From: Ruegeria spongiae
GTDB lineage: Bacteria; Pseudomonadota; Alphaproteobacteria; Rhodobacterales; Rhodobacteraceae
DNA length: 64,000 nt
Direction of reading: 5' to 3'
NCBI RefSeq assembly: GCF_023502395.1
Contig: NZ_JAMFMB010000011.1
Location: 62,001-126,000, forward strand
In this document: positions 1 through 8,431 of the stretch, in pieces
Position numbering within the stretch: the first letter of the stretch is position 1
Layout of the letters: the number at the start of each line of letters is the position of its first letter
Notes under the pieces: generated by a model
Told to the model about the DNA's origin: nothing
Seen by the model: the letters and a program-made list of their open reading frames with translations, nothing else
Database searches by the model: none
Made by a program: the position numbers and the translations under genes

Positions 1-855
1 GCCCACATCCAGCACCAGTTCCACATCCACCGGGGTCATCCCCTCGCGCTGCGAAACGGTGTTGGCCAGCCGCAGACGCGGCACCGTTACCGCGTGATTG
101 ACCAGCCGCAGGAACGCCAGATAGCGGGCCCAGTGTTCGAACTTGTGCGGCAATGTGTCAGAGGTGATCCGCCTGCCGGGACGTTCGGCGCGTTTGAAGG
201 CGATGAAGGCCTCTTCCAGCCAGTCGGACACCCATTTCTGCAGATCAAGCGCCTGCCCGTCGCCATCGCTGTCCAGCCGCCGCAGGAACCAGTCCATATG
301 CGCGGGGTCGGACACAAAGCGGAACTCGCGGGATTTCTCGGCATCCGCGCGCTCCGGTGCCAGATAGCGATCCGCCTGCGCGGCCTCGATCAAGGCGGTG
401 TCGATGGCCAGTTGCACGCGATGAGTATTGCCATCCTCACCCTCGGGGTTGTCCAGTTCCACCACCCGCATCCGCGCCCAGGTCGAGGGGCCGGGATCGA
501 AACGTTCCTCGCCACCGGGGCCGCGATCGGTCTTGATGCGCAGCACCGGTACCGGCACCCATTTCGATAGGAACGGTTCCAACGCCGCCACCGGGCGCAC
601 CGAATAAGGGTCATCATCGTCGCGCGCGGCATCCTCGATCGCCTCATCGGTGTCAGCGTCGCCGGTGAGCGGCATCAACGCCCATTCCTCGTTGGCGTCA
701 TCGCCACCGACCCGACGTTCGATGAACCGCGCGTTCTTGACCTCGACCTGATCCAGACGGAACCCGAAATCGAGGATCTGCACGCCCGAATAGGGCACAA
801 GCGTCACCTCGTCGCGCCAATCGACCAACCGGGCCAGATGTTCACTGCTTTGCAT
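1..855 (-). CDS. srfB: SrfB-like protein, N-terminal part (cut by the left edge)
   Basis: The frame is open for 285 codons from an ATG at 855 to the window edge, so only the N-terminus is present. The protein starts MQSSEHLARLVDWRDEVTLV and contains the block SGVQILDFGFRLDQ, then ALEPFLSKWVPVPVLR, and ends at VELVLDVG, which is where the phosphate-binding loop of an actin-like ATPase fold would begin. This order fits the SrfB family, named after an SsrB-regulated gene of Salmonella whose molecular role is poorly defined. It is the last seen member of a four-gene run in which the three upstream genes encode membrane-anchored proteins; a SrfC partner would be expected beyond the edge but cannot be seen. 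Family assignment is from memory of the motif pattern; the biochemical function is not known. Confidence 0.78.
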   Translation of the reverse strand, partial: MQSSEHLARLVDWRDEVTLVPYSGVQILDFGFRLDQVEVKNARFIERRVGGDDANEEWALMPLTGDADTDEAIEDAARDDDDPYSVRPVAALEPFLSKWVPVPVLRIKTDRGPGGEERFDPGPSTWARMRVVELDNPEGEDGNTHRVQLAIDTALIEAAQADRYLAPERADAEKSREFRFVSDPAHMDWFLRRLDSDGDGQALDLQKWVSDWLEEAFIAFKRAERPGRRITSDTLPHKFEHWARYLAFLRLVNHAVTVPRLRLANTVSQREGMTPVDVELVLDVG

Positions 856-876
856 TCGCGTCTCTCAATTCGGGCC

Positions 877-1794
877 TCAGTTCGGCGCTTTGGGCACAGT
901 GTAGGACGCATCCTCCAGCCCTGCCAAGCGCTTGATTTTCTGGATGAGATTTGGCAACAGCCCGCCTTCTTTCTCAGGCTGCGGTGCGGTGGGTTCTGCA
1001 GGGGCCTCGGCGGGCGCAATGGGCACCACCGGTTTGCAGGCACGGTCGGTCAGCGCGATCTCGTGCTGCAGGCGTGCGACCCGGTCGTTCAGCACCTGAT
1101 ATTCGGAATAGGCCGCCGACAGTTCGGCCGTATCCTCATGGCAATGGTCGGGGCCAAAGGGGCTCAAGCCGCAGGGGCGGATCATCAGGTAGAGGATCAG
1201 CCCCAGCAACGCCGCCAGCAGCAGCCAGCCCAGCAGGATCAGCCACCACCAGACCGGACTTGTCCAAACGCTGGCCACCGGGCCGGAATGCACCGTGCCG
1301 AGCGGTTGCGCGCGCGGCACCATCTTGGTCAGCACGCCACGCACCGCCATCCGCTCGCCGCTGACCCAGGCCCAGTGCACCAGTACCGGATGGGTGCCAT
1401 CAGCGGTGCGGATCACGTGGATCATATCCTCTGACGGGATCTCAACCGCGTTGCGCAACGCCTCGCCCAGGCGGTGATCGTCCGAACCCGGCCCGGCATC
1501 CAGTGTCTCCGCCTCGGCCAGAATCGCGGCGATCCGCTCACCCAGCCGGGCCTTGAGCGCAGCTTGTTCCTCTGGCGCAAGGTCAGACAGGCGCATGGGC
1601 CGCCCCGCCATCGGCGCGTGCCAGTCGATGCGGTCGCCATGGGGCGTGCTGACCGGTTCGGCCAACAGATCGGCATACTCCGGTCCGAGCCGTTGCCGTA
1701 GCGCGCCGGTCACCAGCTCATAAGAACGCTGCGCCGCCGTGCCCAGCGGTTGCAGCCCTTCCGAGGTGGTGGTTGTGAGCAGCGCCTCAAACAC
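877..1794 (-). CDS. Membrane-anchored protein of the Srf-type cluster, paralogous to the neighbouring protease
   Basis: This 305-residue protein has an N-terminal soluble region (about 1-165), one strongly hydrophobic segment at about 178-207 (WWWLILLGWLLLAALLGLIL), a short coiled region with heptad-like leucines and a Pro/Ala/Glu-rich tail. The soluble part resembles the start of the protease encoded just upstream: both show GPE-x-A-x-L-x-AEP, then W-x-A, then an L-S/A-P-x-EQ block and a HW/NW element. The start is GTG at 1794, 9 bases after an AGGAG; an ATG at 1801 runs into a stop after three more codons. It begins only 6 bases after the protease gene. It may correspond to part of a split SrfA, but that is an inference. 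No enzymatic motif was recognised. Confidence 0.75.
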   Translation of the reverse strand: MFEALLTTTTSEGLQPLGTAAQRSYELVTGALRQRLGPEYADLLAEPVSTPHGDRIDWHAPMAGRPMRLSDLAPEEQAALKARLGERIAAILAEAETLDAGPGSDDHRLGEALRNAVEIPSEDMIHVIRTADGTHPVLVHWAWVSGERMAVRGVLTKMVPRAQPLGTVHSGPVASVWTSPVWWWLILLGWLLLAALLGLILYLMIRPCGLSPFGPDHCHEDTAELSAAYSEYQVLNDRVARLQHEIALTDRACKPVVPIAPAEAPAEPTAPQPEKEGGLLPNLIQKIKRLAGLEDASYTVPKAPN

Positions 1795-1800
1795 CCGACA

Positions 1801-3477
1801 TCACTCCTCAGCCGGGGCCGATTGGGCGAGTTGCGGGCGGACCTGTGGCGCGCAGGCCTCCTCGGTCAGGACCGGCTGTGCGGGTGTGCCCTGCAAAAAC
1901 TCCAGCACATCCGGCATCGCCAGCGCATAGCTGCGGTTCTGCAGCGGCCCCTTGCGCACGAAGCTGTTGATCCCCACGACCCGCCCGCACATATCCACCA
2001 GCGGCCCGCCGGAATTGCCGGTGCTGAGCGGCGCGGAATGCATCAGGACATTGGTGTCCGGCGCCAGTTGCTGTTCGGTGTTCACGATCCCATCGGTGAC
2101 GGTCAGCGCGGGCACCGCACTGGCGTCGCCGCGCATCAGCCCGGCGAAATCGAGGTCCAGTTCAAGAACATCTCCGGGAAAGCCCGCCGCAATCACGTTG
2201 CTCAGGCGCAGCGATGAGGGCGGCTGAAACAGGGTGAAGCCGGGCAGATCGCTCGCTTCGACCTGCAACAGAGCGAAATCGTCACCCGTCTCAGCCAGCG
2301 GCCCGGAGACCTTGACCACCGTGGCCGCCAATGGTTCAGGCAAGGCCTTGCCGATCACCACGACACGCGTCTCAGCGCCAAGGTCGATGACATGCTGGTT
2401 GGTCAGGATATGGCCATTGCCGATGGAAAACCCCGACCCCGCCGCAACGCCGGACGGGCCCTCGGCCAGAACCAGAACCGTGCGGTTGTCGAGATGGGTG
2501 ACCAGATCATCGGGCTGGTCCGGCGCGTCGGGGTTGGGCACCAGAACCCGATCCGCCTTGTTGGGCAGCAGCGCGTCGGGCGCGGCTTCGGCCTGTTCGG
2601 GGAATGCGGTGCCCTCGGCGGGCGGCAGCAAGCCTTCGGGCGTCAGACCGCCGGGCAGGATCAGCACGCCATCAGCCCGGCAGACGGCACCGTCCAGCGC
2701 GGTTTCCAGCGAGGCGATGCGCTCGCGCAAGCTGGCGTTGAGCGCGTTTTGCGCATCAAGCGTCCCGGCTTCGGTGATGCGCGGCGGCTCTTTCGGCAGC
2801 AGTCTTGTGCCCGGTTGCAACAGCCAGAACAGCACCGCCGCAGCGATCAGCAGCAGCACGAGCAACGGCACCCAGGCCAGCGGCGACAGCCGTGCGCGGG
2901 GCGCGGGGTCTTCAACAGACGCCGGGGCTGCCGCCAGCGGCGCTGCCGCAACCGCGGGCGCGACCGTGGGTTTCGGGGCAGCCGTGGGCTGGCGCATGAA
3001 ACGGCCCAGCGTGGCCTCAAAATGTGCAGGCCGCGCCGCCGCGCTGGCCCCACGCCCGTCGGGCATCAGGCCCCAGTTCACGATGAAGGGGCGGCCATCG
3101 GCCACCATCACATCCTCCGCCCCGTAAGTGGTCAGCGCCCCCCAGGCCAGATCGCTCTGGCCCGGGTCTTCCGCCAGCGTCCGCAAGGGGCGCAGATGAT
3201 CCGACAGATAGGCGGAGATCCGGTCCTGCTCAGCGGGACTCAACCGGCTCAGCGGCTGCGCCTCGCCAGTGGCATCGGCATACCAGGCGACAGTTGGTGC
3301 CGCCTCGTCATTCCCGCGGCTGATCAGCGGTTCAGCAAACAGCCCGGCGACCTCGGGCCCGGCCCGTTCCGACAGCAGCGCCTGCAACTCGGCATGACGC
3401 TCCAGCACCGGCGCATCTGCGGCGCGCACGAAGTCATCCGGGGCCACGCGAATCTTGGACAGGAATTGATTGGCCAT
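1801..3477 (-). CDS. Membrane-anchored trypsin-like (S1C/HtrA-type) serine protease
   Basis: The protein has 558 residues. Residues 1-170 form a domain shared with the downstream 305-residue protein. An Ala/Pro linker follows, then a membrane segment at about 203-226 (LAWVPLLVLLLIAAAVLFWL) and a coiled region. A trypsin-like domain at about 325-535 has all three catalytic elements: TNQHV (His), GDDFALL (Asp) and STGNSGGPLVD (Ser). The topology suggests one anchor with the protease on one side and the shared domain on the other; orientation is not shown. No PDZ domain follows, unlike classic DegP/HtrA. The start ATG follows a perfect GGAGGT. It sits between a proline-rich anchor protein and the paralogous anchor protein, upstream of the SrfB-like gene, so a common complex is likely but unproven. 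Confidence 0.85.
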   Translation of the reverse strand: MANQFLSKIRVAPDDFVRAADAPVLERHAELQALLSERAGPEVAGLFAEPLISRGNDEAAPTVAWYADATGEAQPLSRLSPAEQDRISAYLSDHLRPLRTLAEDPGQSDLAWGALTTYGAEDVMVADGRPFIVNWGLMPDGRGASAAARPAHFEATLGRFMRQPTAAPKPTVAPAVAAAPLAAAPASVEDPAPRARLSPLAWVPLLVLLLIAAAVLFWLLQPGTRLLPKEPPRITEAGTLDAQNALNASLRERIASLETALDGAVCRADGVLILPGGLTPEGLLPPAEGTAFPEQAEAAPDALLPNKADRVLVPNPDAPDQPDDLVTHLDNRTVLVLAEGPSGVAAGSGFSIGNGHILTNQHVIDLGAETRVVVIGKALPEPLAATVVKVSGPLAETGDDFALLQVEASDLPGFTLFQPPSSLRLSNVIAAGFPGDVLELDLDFAGLMRGDASAVPALTVTDGIVNTEQQLAPDTNVLMHSAPLSTGNSGGPLVDMCGRVVGINSFVRKGPLQNRSYALAMPDVLEFLQGTPAQPVLTEEACAPQVRPQLAQSAPAEE

Positions 3478-3481
3478 GAGG

Positions 3482-4189
3482 TTACCTCCGCGCCCGCCGC
3501 AGCGTAGCAGAGCTGCGGCCGTTGGTTTCCGGTTGATAGGTATCGCAATTCGCGTTGCCGCGATTGTCGATGCTGCAATTTATGTCGCGACGGAAAATGG
3601 ACGAGCCATTGTCGCATTGCAGATTGCCCGGCTCGCGCATCGTCAGGCGGCCATTGCCGGGCAACCGCCCGGACAGACGCCCCTCGCAGCGAATCCCGCC
3701 GGTCGAGCGCATCACCTGCGTGCCATTGCCATTGCGGTCGAAACAGATGCGCCAATAGCGAAACCGTTCGATCTTGCCGGTGTTGATTTCGCGCACGGCG
3801 TAATCCGAGGACAGTTCCCAGCACCCCTCCATCACCGAGATATCCTTGTTGTCGAACGCGTCCGGGTCCAGCCCGCTGGGCGTCTTGGGTTTCGGCGGCG
3901 GCGGTGGCGGAGGGGGTGGCGGCGGAGGGGGCGGCGGTGGCGGATCAGCCTTGCAGTGATACAGCGCCAGCGCGTGTTCCAGCTGGTTCACACGCGCGAC
4001 AAGATCGGCATTGGTGACATCACTCTGCGCCTGATCGGCGCGGATGCGCGCGACCTCGGGATCCTCGCAGAACGAGACCACGCGATCCGTAAACGGCAGC
4101 CGAACACCGCACGATTGCAGATGCAACGTGGCAGAGGCACCAATCAGGGCGACAAGCACAAAGGCGAAAGCCGCAACGAGAAACCGCAT
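3482..4189 (-). CDS. Proline-run membrane-anchored protein of the Srf-type cluster
   Basis: A 235-residue protein with an N-terminal hydrophobic anchor (MRFLVAAFAFVLVALIGASA), a short coiled stretch, an uninterrupted run of about 17 prolines near residues 83-100, and a Cys-containing C-terminal domain with the sequence MEGCWELSSDY, then WRICFDRNGNG and RCEGRLSGRL. The C-terminal domain looks like a small beta-rich module with repeated Cys, possibly the last domain of SrfA-like proteins. It is the first gene of the four-gene run and ends 4 bases before the protease gene. ATG at 4189 was preferred over the GTG at 4195. The proline run comes from a GGN/CCN-rich tract visible at about 3893-3950, so its length could vary between strains. 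Function unknown. Confidence 0.72.
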   Translation of the reverse strand: MRFLVAAFAFVLVALIGASATLHLQSCGVRLPFTDRVVSFCEDPEVARIRADQAQSDVTNADLVARVNQLEHALALYHCKADPPPPPPPPPPPPPPPPPKPKTPSGLDPDAFDNKDISVMEGCWELSSDYAVREINTGKIERFRYWRICFDRNGNGTQVMRSTGGIRCEGRLSGRLPGNGRLTMREPGNLQCDNGSSIFRRDINCSIDNRGNANCDTYQPETNGRSSATLRRARR

Positions 4190-4345
4190 AATCACCCAGG
4201 CGCTCTTCCCTGTTGGGGTCCGATGCGCCTCCTAACCACTTTGGGCGAGTTTATGACGCAGGCTTCGCGGGCTGCAAGCCCCCGTCTTTGCACGTATCCG
4301 TGGGGTCGTGGGTTTCCGCCGGTTGGGCGGCGACATCGCGCAGGC

Positions 4346-5365
4346 TCAGTTCATCCGGTCCCTCGGGACCGCGCTGCTGATGGCTGGCGGCGCGGTCATG
4401 GACGGGTCAAAGAAACGATGCCCGGCGCGGCCACCATGTTTGGCGGCATAAAGGGCAAGGTCGGCCGCATGCAGCAGCTCGCCCGCCTCACCCCCGGCCT
4501 GCTGATCGGACAGCACCGTGCCCATGCTGCCAGAGATGCGACATTCCTCTCCGTTATAGCCGATCGGGGTTTCCAGACGTTCGATCAGCCGTTTGGCGAT
4601 CGCGTCCAATTGTTTGCGGTCGCGCAGCTTGGGAAAGACGATCACGAATTCATCGCCGCCGACCCGCGCCACGGTATCATCGCTACGGGTCACATCCACC
4701 ATGATGCGGGCCACTTCCTGCAGCACATGGTCGCCCGCCGCATGGCCCAGCGTGTCATTCACGGTCTTGAAGTAATCCAGATCCACATGCATCAGCGCAA
4801 AAGGCACCGACGCGGCCAGATAGCGCTGCAGGATCAGGTCCAGTGCGCGGCGATTCTTCAACCCGGTCAGTGTATCGGTGAAAGCCTGTTCCTCGGCTGC
4901 GATCTTGGCCCCTTGCAGCCTGACATTGAGATTGCGCGATGCCTCCATCGCGGCGGATTTGGCCTCGATCAGATACAGCAACTCGATCGCCAGATCGGTA
5001 TGCGCGAAATCGGCGGCGCTGAGCCCATACGCGCCCACGGCATCCAACAGCGAAATACCGAAAGACATGTTCACCACCGCGCCCTCAGCCAACGGCGCCA
5101 GGCTGGCCTTGAACGACGTTTGCGGATCGTCGCGAAAGCGCAGATGCAGCCGCCCGTCGGGCGCGTCCAGCAACTCCTCCATCGACATGACGCGGCGCGG
5201 GCGCAAGACCTCGAACAGGTCCAGAAACCGCGCACCCACCACGCTGCAATCCGGGCGCAGCTTGCGGATGGTGCCGCCCGCCTCGATCACATGCCCCGTG
5301 GCATTCAGCATCAGATGCATGGGACATAACTGATCTAGCAATTCTGCAAGCTCTTCCTCGGTCAT
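4346..5365 (-). CDS. HNOBA-GGDEF diguanylate cyclase, partner of the H-NOX protein
   Basis: The 339-residue protein has an N-terminal PAS-like HNOBA domain (about 1-130; KLRPDCSVVGARFLDLFEVL is typical), a signalling helix, and a GGDEF domain (about 175-335). The active site reads ARVGGDEFVIVFP and is intact, so it should make cyclic di-GMP from two GTP. An inhibitory I-site (RSDD) lies five residues before GGDEF, so product feedback is expected. HNOBA domains are known partners of H-NOX sensors; the gene overlaps the upstream H-NOX gene by ATGA (5362-5365), which supports a two-protein sensor. A small inverted repeat follows the gene at 4269-4281 but no T-run is present. No membrane segments are seen, so the enzyme is cytoplasmic. 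Confidence 0.92.
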   Translation of the reverse strand: MTEEELAELLDQLCPMHLMLNATGHVIEAGGTIRKLRPDCSVVGARFLDLFEVLRPRRVMSMEELLDAPDGRLHLRFRDDPQTSFKASLAPLAEGAVVNMSFGISLLDAVGAYGLSAADFAHTDLAIELLYLIEAKSAAMEASRNLNVRLQGAKIAAEEQAFTDTLTGLKNRRALDLILQRYLAASVPFALMHVDLDYFKTVNDTLGHAAGDHVLQEVARIMVDVTRSDDTVARVGGDEFVIVFPKLRDRKQLDAIAKRLIERLETPIGYNGEECRISGSMGTVLSDQQAGGEAGELLHAADLALYAAKHGGRAGHRFFDPSMTAPPAISSAVPRDRMN

Positions 5366-5949
5366 CCGGCACGCGCCCCCAATTCGAAACTGCGCCCTTC
5401 GGCGAATGAGCTTTCGATCAGGGTTATCTCGATAATCTCGGCACCACCGGTGGCCCCCTTGTGATCGAGAATCGCCAGCGCGCCGTAATCATCTGCCATG
5501 GTCCGCAACATGCCGGTCATGACATCGGCATAGCCCGGCAATCCCGGCTGGCAGGTCAGCGTGTAATGGCCAAGCGCATATTCCCGCAATTCCAGGGCAG
5601 GTAAGGTCAGATCGGACACGGCCATGCGGGCCCGGTCTGGCAAGTCATCCAGCGAATGCAGGAATTCGACATAGGTCACGCCACCAAAGCGCAACAGCCG
5701 CCGCAGGGATTCGGTGTTGGGGTTCGAGACCAGATAGGTCCCCAGATCCTCCAGCAGGTCGCGCCGGTTGCGGCCAAGATCGCGCACAATTTCGACCAGC
5801 ACCTTGTCGGTCGTTTCGTTTTCATAGACCAGCATCGGTTCGAATTCGACGAACCCAAGCTCTGCGGCTTCGGTCACCCGGAGCCAGCACTCACGGCCAT
5901 AATTGTGGCATATGAAGGATTGGATCGCCCTGTTTATCAGCCCATGCAT
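5362..5949 (-). CDS. H-NOX (haem-NO/O2-binding) domain protein lacking the usual haem-ligand residues
   Basis: This is a 195-residue single-domain H-NOX protein; it starts MHGLINRAIQSFICHNYG and has the usual length. In the family the proximal histidine sits in a D-x-L-H context (His105 of guanylate cyclase beta1). Here that stretch reads FLHSLDDLPDRA, so Pro104 occupies the His position. The YxSxR motif that holds the haem propionates reads YTLTC (residues 129-133), so its Ser and Arg are also replaced. The fold is otherwise recognisable. The gene overlaps a HNOBA-GGDEF cyclase by 4 bases, which normally indicates an NO- or O2-controlled cyclic-di-GMP switch. With these substitutions ordinary haem binding is doubtful; it may sense by another means or bind haem through another residue. 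Confidence 0.88.
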   Translation of the reverse strand: MHGLINRAIQSFICHNYGRECWLRVTEAAELGFVEFEPMLVYENETTDKVLVEIVRDLGRNRRDLLEDLGTYLVSNPNTESLRRLLRFGGVTYVEFLHSLDDLPDRARMAVSDLTLPALELREYALGHYTLTCQPGLPGYADVMTGMLRTMADDYGALAILDHKGATGGAEIIEITLIESSFAEGRSFELGARAG

Positions 5950-5969
5950 GACCTCACCCTAATCTGCGT

Positions 5970-5982
5970 CGACACAGTGTCG
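5970..5982. promoter_or_regulatory. Palindrome upstream of the H-NOX gene
   Basis: CGACAC-A-GTGTCG is a perfect 6-base inverted repeat centred 27 bases before the H-NOX start codon. It lies in the short gap between the MttB-family gene and the H-NOX/cyclase pair, where an operator or promoter would be expected. No regulator is known for it here. Confidence 0.35.
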
Positions 5983-6039
5983 CGCCAAAAGGATTAAAAA
6001 AGTCCCAACGCGACAGGGTGAATGAAAAAAATATTCGGG

Positions 6040-7599
6040 TCAGAAATCGGTGGGGGCACCACCTTCGGTCTTTCTGCGTGCAACGAAATCCGACAATTCC
6101 TCGCGGATGCCGGCATCCATCGGCGGGGCCTCGAACGCGCCGATGATCTCTTTGAACATGTGGTGCGCGCGTTCAGCAGTCCAGACCGCACCCGCCTCTT
6201 CCCAGGCCTCGAAATTGCGCCAGTCGCTCAGATAAGGCTGATAGAAGGCGGTGCTATAGCGGTCCTGCGTGTGCTGGATACCAAAGAAATGGCCGTCATT
6301 GCCGACCTCGCTGATCGCCTCCAACGCGATGTCCTCAGGTGTCGTTGCGGTTACAGAAGGTTCCATATACCGCTGAATATGCTGCAATATCTCGCAATCC
6401 ATGATGAATTTCTCGGGGCTGGCGATCAGGCCGCCCTCCAGCCATCCGGCCGCGTGATAGACCATGTTGGTCCCCGACTGCACCGCCGCCCAGAGCGAGT
6501 TCGAGGTTTCCCACATCGCCTGCCCGTCGGGCACATTCGCAGCACAAACGCCCGAGGAGCGCATCGGCAAGCCATAGAACCGCGCCATCTGCCCGGTCAT
6601 CTGGGTCGAGCGCATATATTCCGGCGTGCCAAAAGCAGGCGCTCCCGATTTCATGTCAACATTGGACGTGAAGGTCCCGATAACACAGGGAATTCCCGGC
6701 CTGACATATTGAAACAGTGCAATCGCGCACAGCGCCTCGGCCAGGGATTGCGCCACCGCGCCCGCCATGGTCACCGGCGCCATCGCACCGGCCAGTGTAA
6801 ACGGTGTCACCACAATCGCCTGCCCGCGCCGCGCCAGCCGCAGGCAGCCATCGATCATCGGGTGGTCGTGTTTCAGCGGTGAGGTGGAGTTGATGTTGGT
6901 ATACATACGCGGTGTGGCTTCGAACTCCTCATCGCTCAAGCCCCCGGCAATGCGCACCATCTCCATCACGTCCTCGACGCGTTCCTTGCCCAGCGAATAA
7001 GCGTGCATCACCTTGTCGCTGAGCGTCAGCTTGTCATAGAGCACATCCAGATGCCGGACCGAGGCGTGAATATCGACCGGTTCCACCGGATAGCCGCCCG
7101 CGAAGTGGATGCAGTTGAAATACTGCGTCAGCTTCAACAGGTTCCGGCATTGCTCGCGCGTGCCCGAGACCTTTTTACCAATCTCCATATCCCAGTAATT
7201 CGGCGGCGATGACACATTGCCGAACAGCATATTGTTGCCCCCGACGGGCAACTGGCGGTCGGGATTGCGCGGTGTGAGGGTGAACTGGCTGGGGGCCTTG
7301 CCGACCATCTCCATGACGAAATCGCGGCCCATCCGCACCACGTCGCCCTGAACCGAGCAACCCGCCTCGCGCAGGATGCCGAGCGCTTCTGCGTTCAGAA
7401 AGACCACTCCGATCTCTTCAAGGATTCGCATTGCGCCCTCGTGGATCGCCTGTACGCCTTCACCGTCCAGCGGCTCGACCGGGCGGTCGATATTGACCGG
7501 AATACGCCAGGGCATCTGCTCGATGACCGCCGATCCCCGCCGCGCGGCGGCACCGGCACGGCCTCCGCCTCTTTTTCTGCGTGTGGCGCCTCGCGTCAT
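6040..7599 (-). CDS. Trimethylamine methyltransferase (MttB) family protein, non-pyrrolysine type
   Basis: The 519-residue protein has the length and motifs of the MttB superfamily (VDIHASVRHLDVLYDKL, SGAPAFGTPEY, HAAGWLEGGL). It reads through with no in-frame amber codon, so it belongs to the non-pyrrolysine branch, whose studied members demethylate quaternary amines such as glycine betaine and pass the methyl group to a corrinoid protein. The substrate cannot be deduced. The Arg/Gly-rich N-terminal extension (about 25 residues) is unusual; the start is supported by an AGGGAGA 9 bases before the ATG. No corrinoid protein or reductive activator gene is next to it; the neighbours are an H-NOX pair downstream and a HAD phosphatase upstream, so a functional partner is not evident. 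Confidence 0.88.
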   Translation of the reverse strand: MTRGATRRKRGGGRAGAAARRGSAVIEQMPWRIPVNIDRPVEPLDGEGVQAIHEGAMRILEEIGVVFLNAEALGILREAGCSVQGDVVRMGRDFVMEMVGKAPSQFTLTPRNPDRQLPVGGNNMLFGNVSSPPNYWDMEIGKKVSGTREQCRNLLKLTQYFNCIHFAGGYPVEPVDIHASVRHLDVLYDKLTLSDKVMHAYSLGKERVEDVMEMVRIAGGLSDEEFEATPRMYTNINSTSPLKHDHPMIDGCLRLARRGQAIVVTPFTLAGAMAPVTMAGAVAQSLAEALCAIALFQYVRPGIPCVIGTFTSNVDMKSGAPAFGTPEYMRSTQMTGQMARFYGLPMRSSGVCAANVPDGQAMWETSNSLWAAVQSGTNMVYHAAGWLEGGLIASPEKFIMDCEILQHIQRYMEPSVTATTPEDIALEAISEVGNDGHFFGIQHTQDRYSTAFYQPYLSDWRNFEAWEEAGAVWTAERAHHMFKEIIGAFEAPPMDAGIREELSDFVARRKTEGGAPTDF

Positions 7600-7719
7600 G
7601 GCACATCTCCCTTGGCTCCCTCAAAGGAAGCCTCAGATGTGCTGCGGACTGCCGCTCTATTGACGACGCGAAACGTCGCTTTTCAATCCTCTTCGACCGT
7701 ATTCGTGGGCCCCAATGGA

Positions 7720-8409
7720 TCAGAGCCCCAGCCAGGCGGGGATTTCGCCGACGTTCGCCAGCACCACATCCGCATAGGGCGCGAGCTCATCCGCAGGGGC
7801 CACACCGGTGAGCACGCCGACAGTCCGCATCCCCGCAGCGCGGCCTGCTTTCAAGTCATGCGTGCTATCGCCCACCATGGCGATATGTTCGGGCGCGACA
7901 TCTATATGGGCGGCAAACGCCAGCAACTGACCGGGCTCGGGCTTGGCCCCATGGCCGCTGTCGTACCCGGCGATGAAATCGAACCGGTCCAGCACCCCCG
8001 CCGCGCCCAGATGCACGCGTGCGGGGGCCTCGGAATCGTTGGTGGCTATGCCCAGCCTGAGGCCATGGTTGCGCAAATTGTCGAGAAACGGGACCAGCGG
8101 CACCGCTTCGGTCTGCGGCGCCAGGGCGGCTTCGCGATTCAGCATGTCGGTTAGCCCGGGTTTGGTCATACCGGGGAGCGAGGGCGCGAGCATCTCGACC
8201 ACCTCCGACGTCGTGCCCGCAATCACGATGCTGTCGGGATGGTAGCGACCGGCGTGCAGGTCAAAGCCGATCACCTCGCCCAGTTGCGCGGCGCGGTTGG
8301 GGTCACCCTCAGCCAGTTTCGTCAGGAGGGATCGAGCAAAAGCCTCCCAGGTGGCGGCGAAGTCGAACAGGGTTCCGTCCTTGTCAAACAGAATGGCGTC
8401 GATCTGCAT
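7720..8409 (-). CDS. HAD-family hydrolase, phosphoglycolate phosphatase-like
   Basis: A 229-residue protein beginning MQIDAILFDKDGTLFDF, which is HAD motif I (DxDGT) with the nucleophile Asp. Motif II lies in IATNDS, and motif III/IV in KPEPG and MVGDSTHDLKAGRAAG. Subclass I cap architecture and length fit Gph-like phosphatases, but the substrate of such proteins cannot be fixed from sequence. The ATG at 8409 follows GGAG by 7 bases and fits the family start; the longer frame to 8535 runs into the DUF3572 gene. It follows that gene by 22 bases and is probably co-transcribed with it. A second, more canonical Gph-like gene is present at 50358-51053. Confidence 0.87.
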   Translation of the reverse strand: MQIDAILFDKDGTLFDFAATWEAFARSLLTKLAEGDPNRAAQLGEVIGFDLHAGRYHPDSIVIAGTTSEVVEMLAPSLPGMTKPGLTDMLNREAALAPQTEAVPLVPFLDNLRNHGLRLGIATNDSEAPARVHLGAAGVLDRFDFIAGYDSGHGAKPEPGQLLAFAAHIDVAPEHIAMVGDSTHDLKAGRAAGMRTVGVLTGVAPADELAPYADVVLANVGEIPAWLGL

Positions 8410-8431
8410 GTAGTGCTCCGGTTTTGGTGGC

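Noticed and set aside
4269-4281. Small hairpin GGGCT-GCA-AGCCC after the HNOBA-GGDEF gene
   Set aside because: Five base pairs without a T-run is too weak to call a terminator.
7655-7680. CGACG-CGAAA-CGTCG hairpin followed by CTTTT between the HAD and MttB genes
   Set aside because: The T-run is on the plus strand, where no gene ends; both neighbours are on the minus strand.
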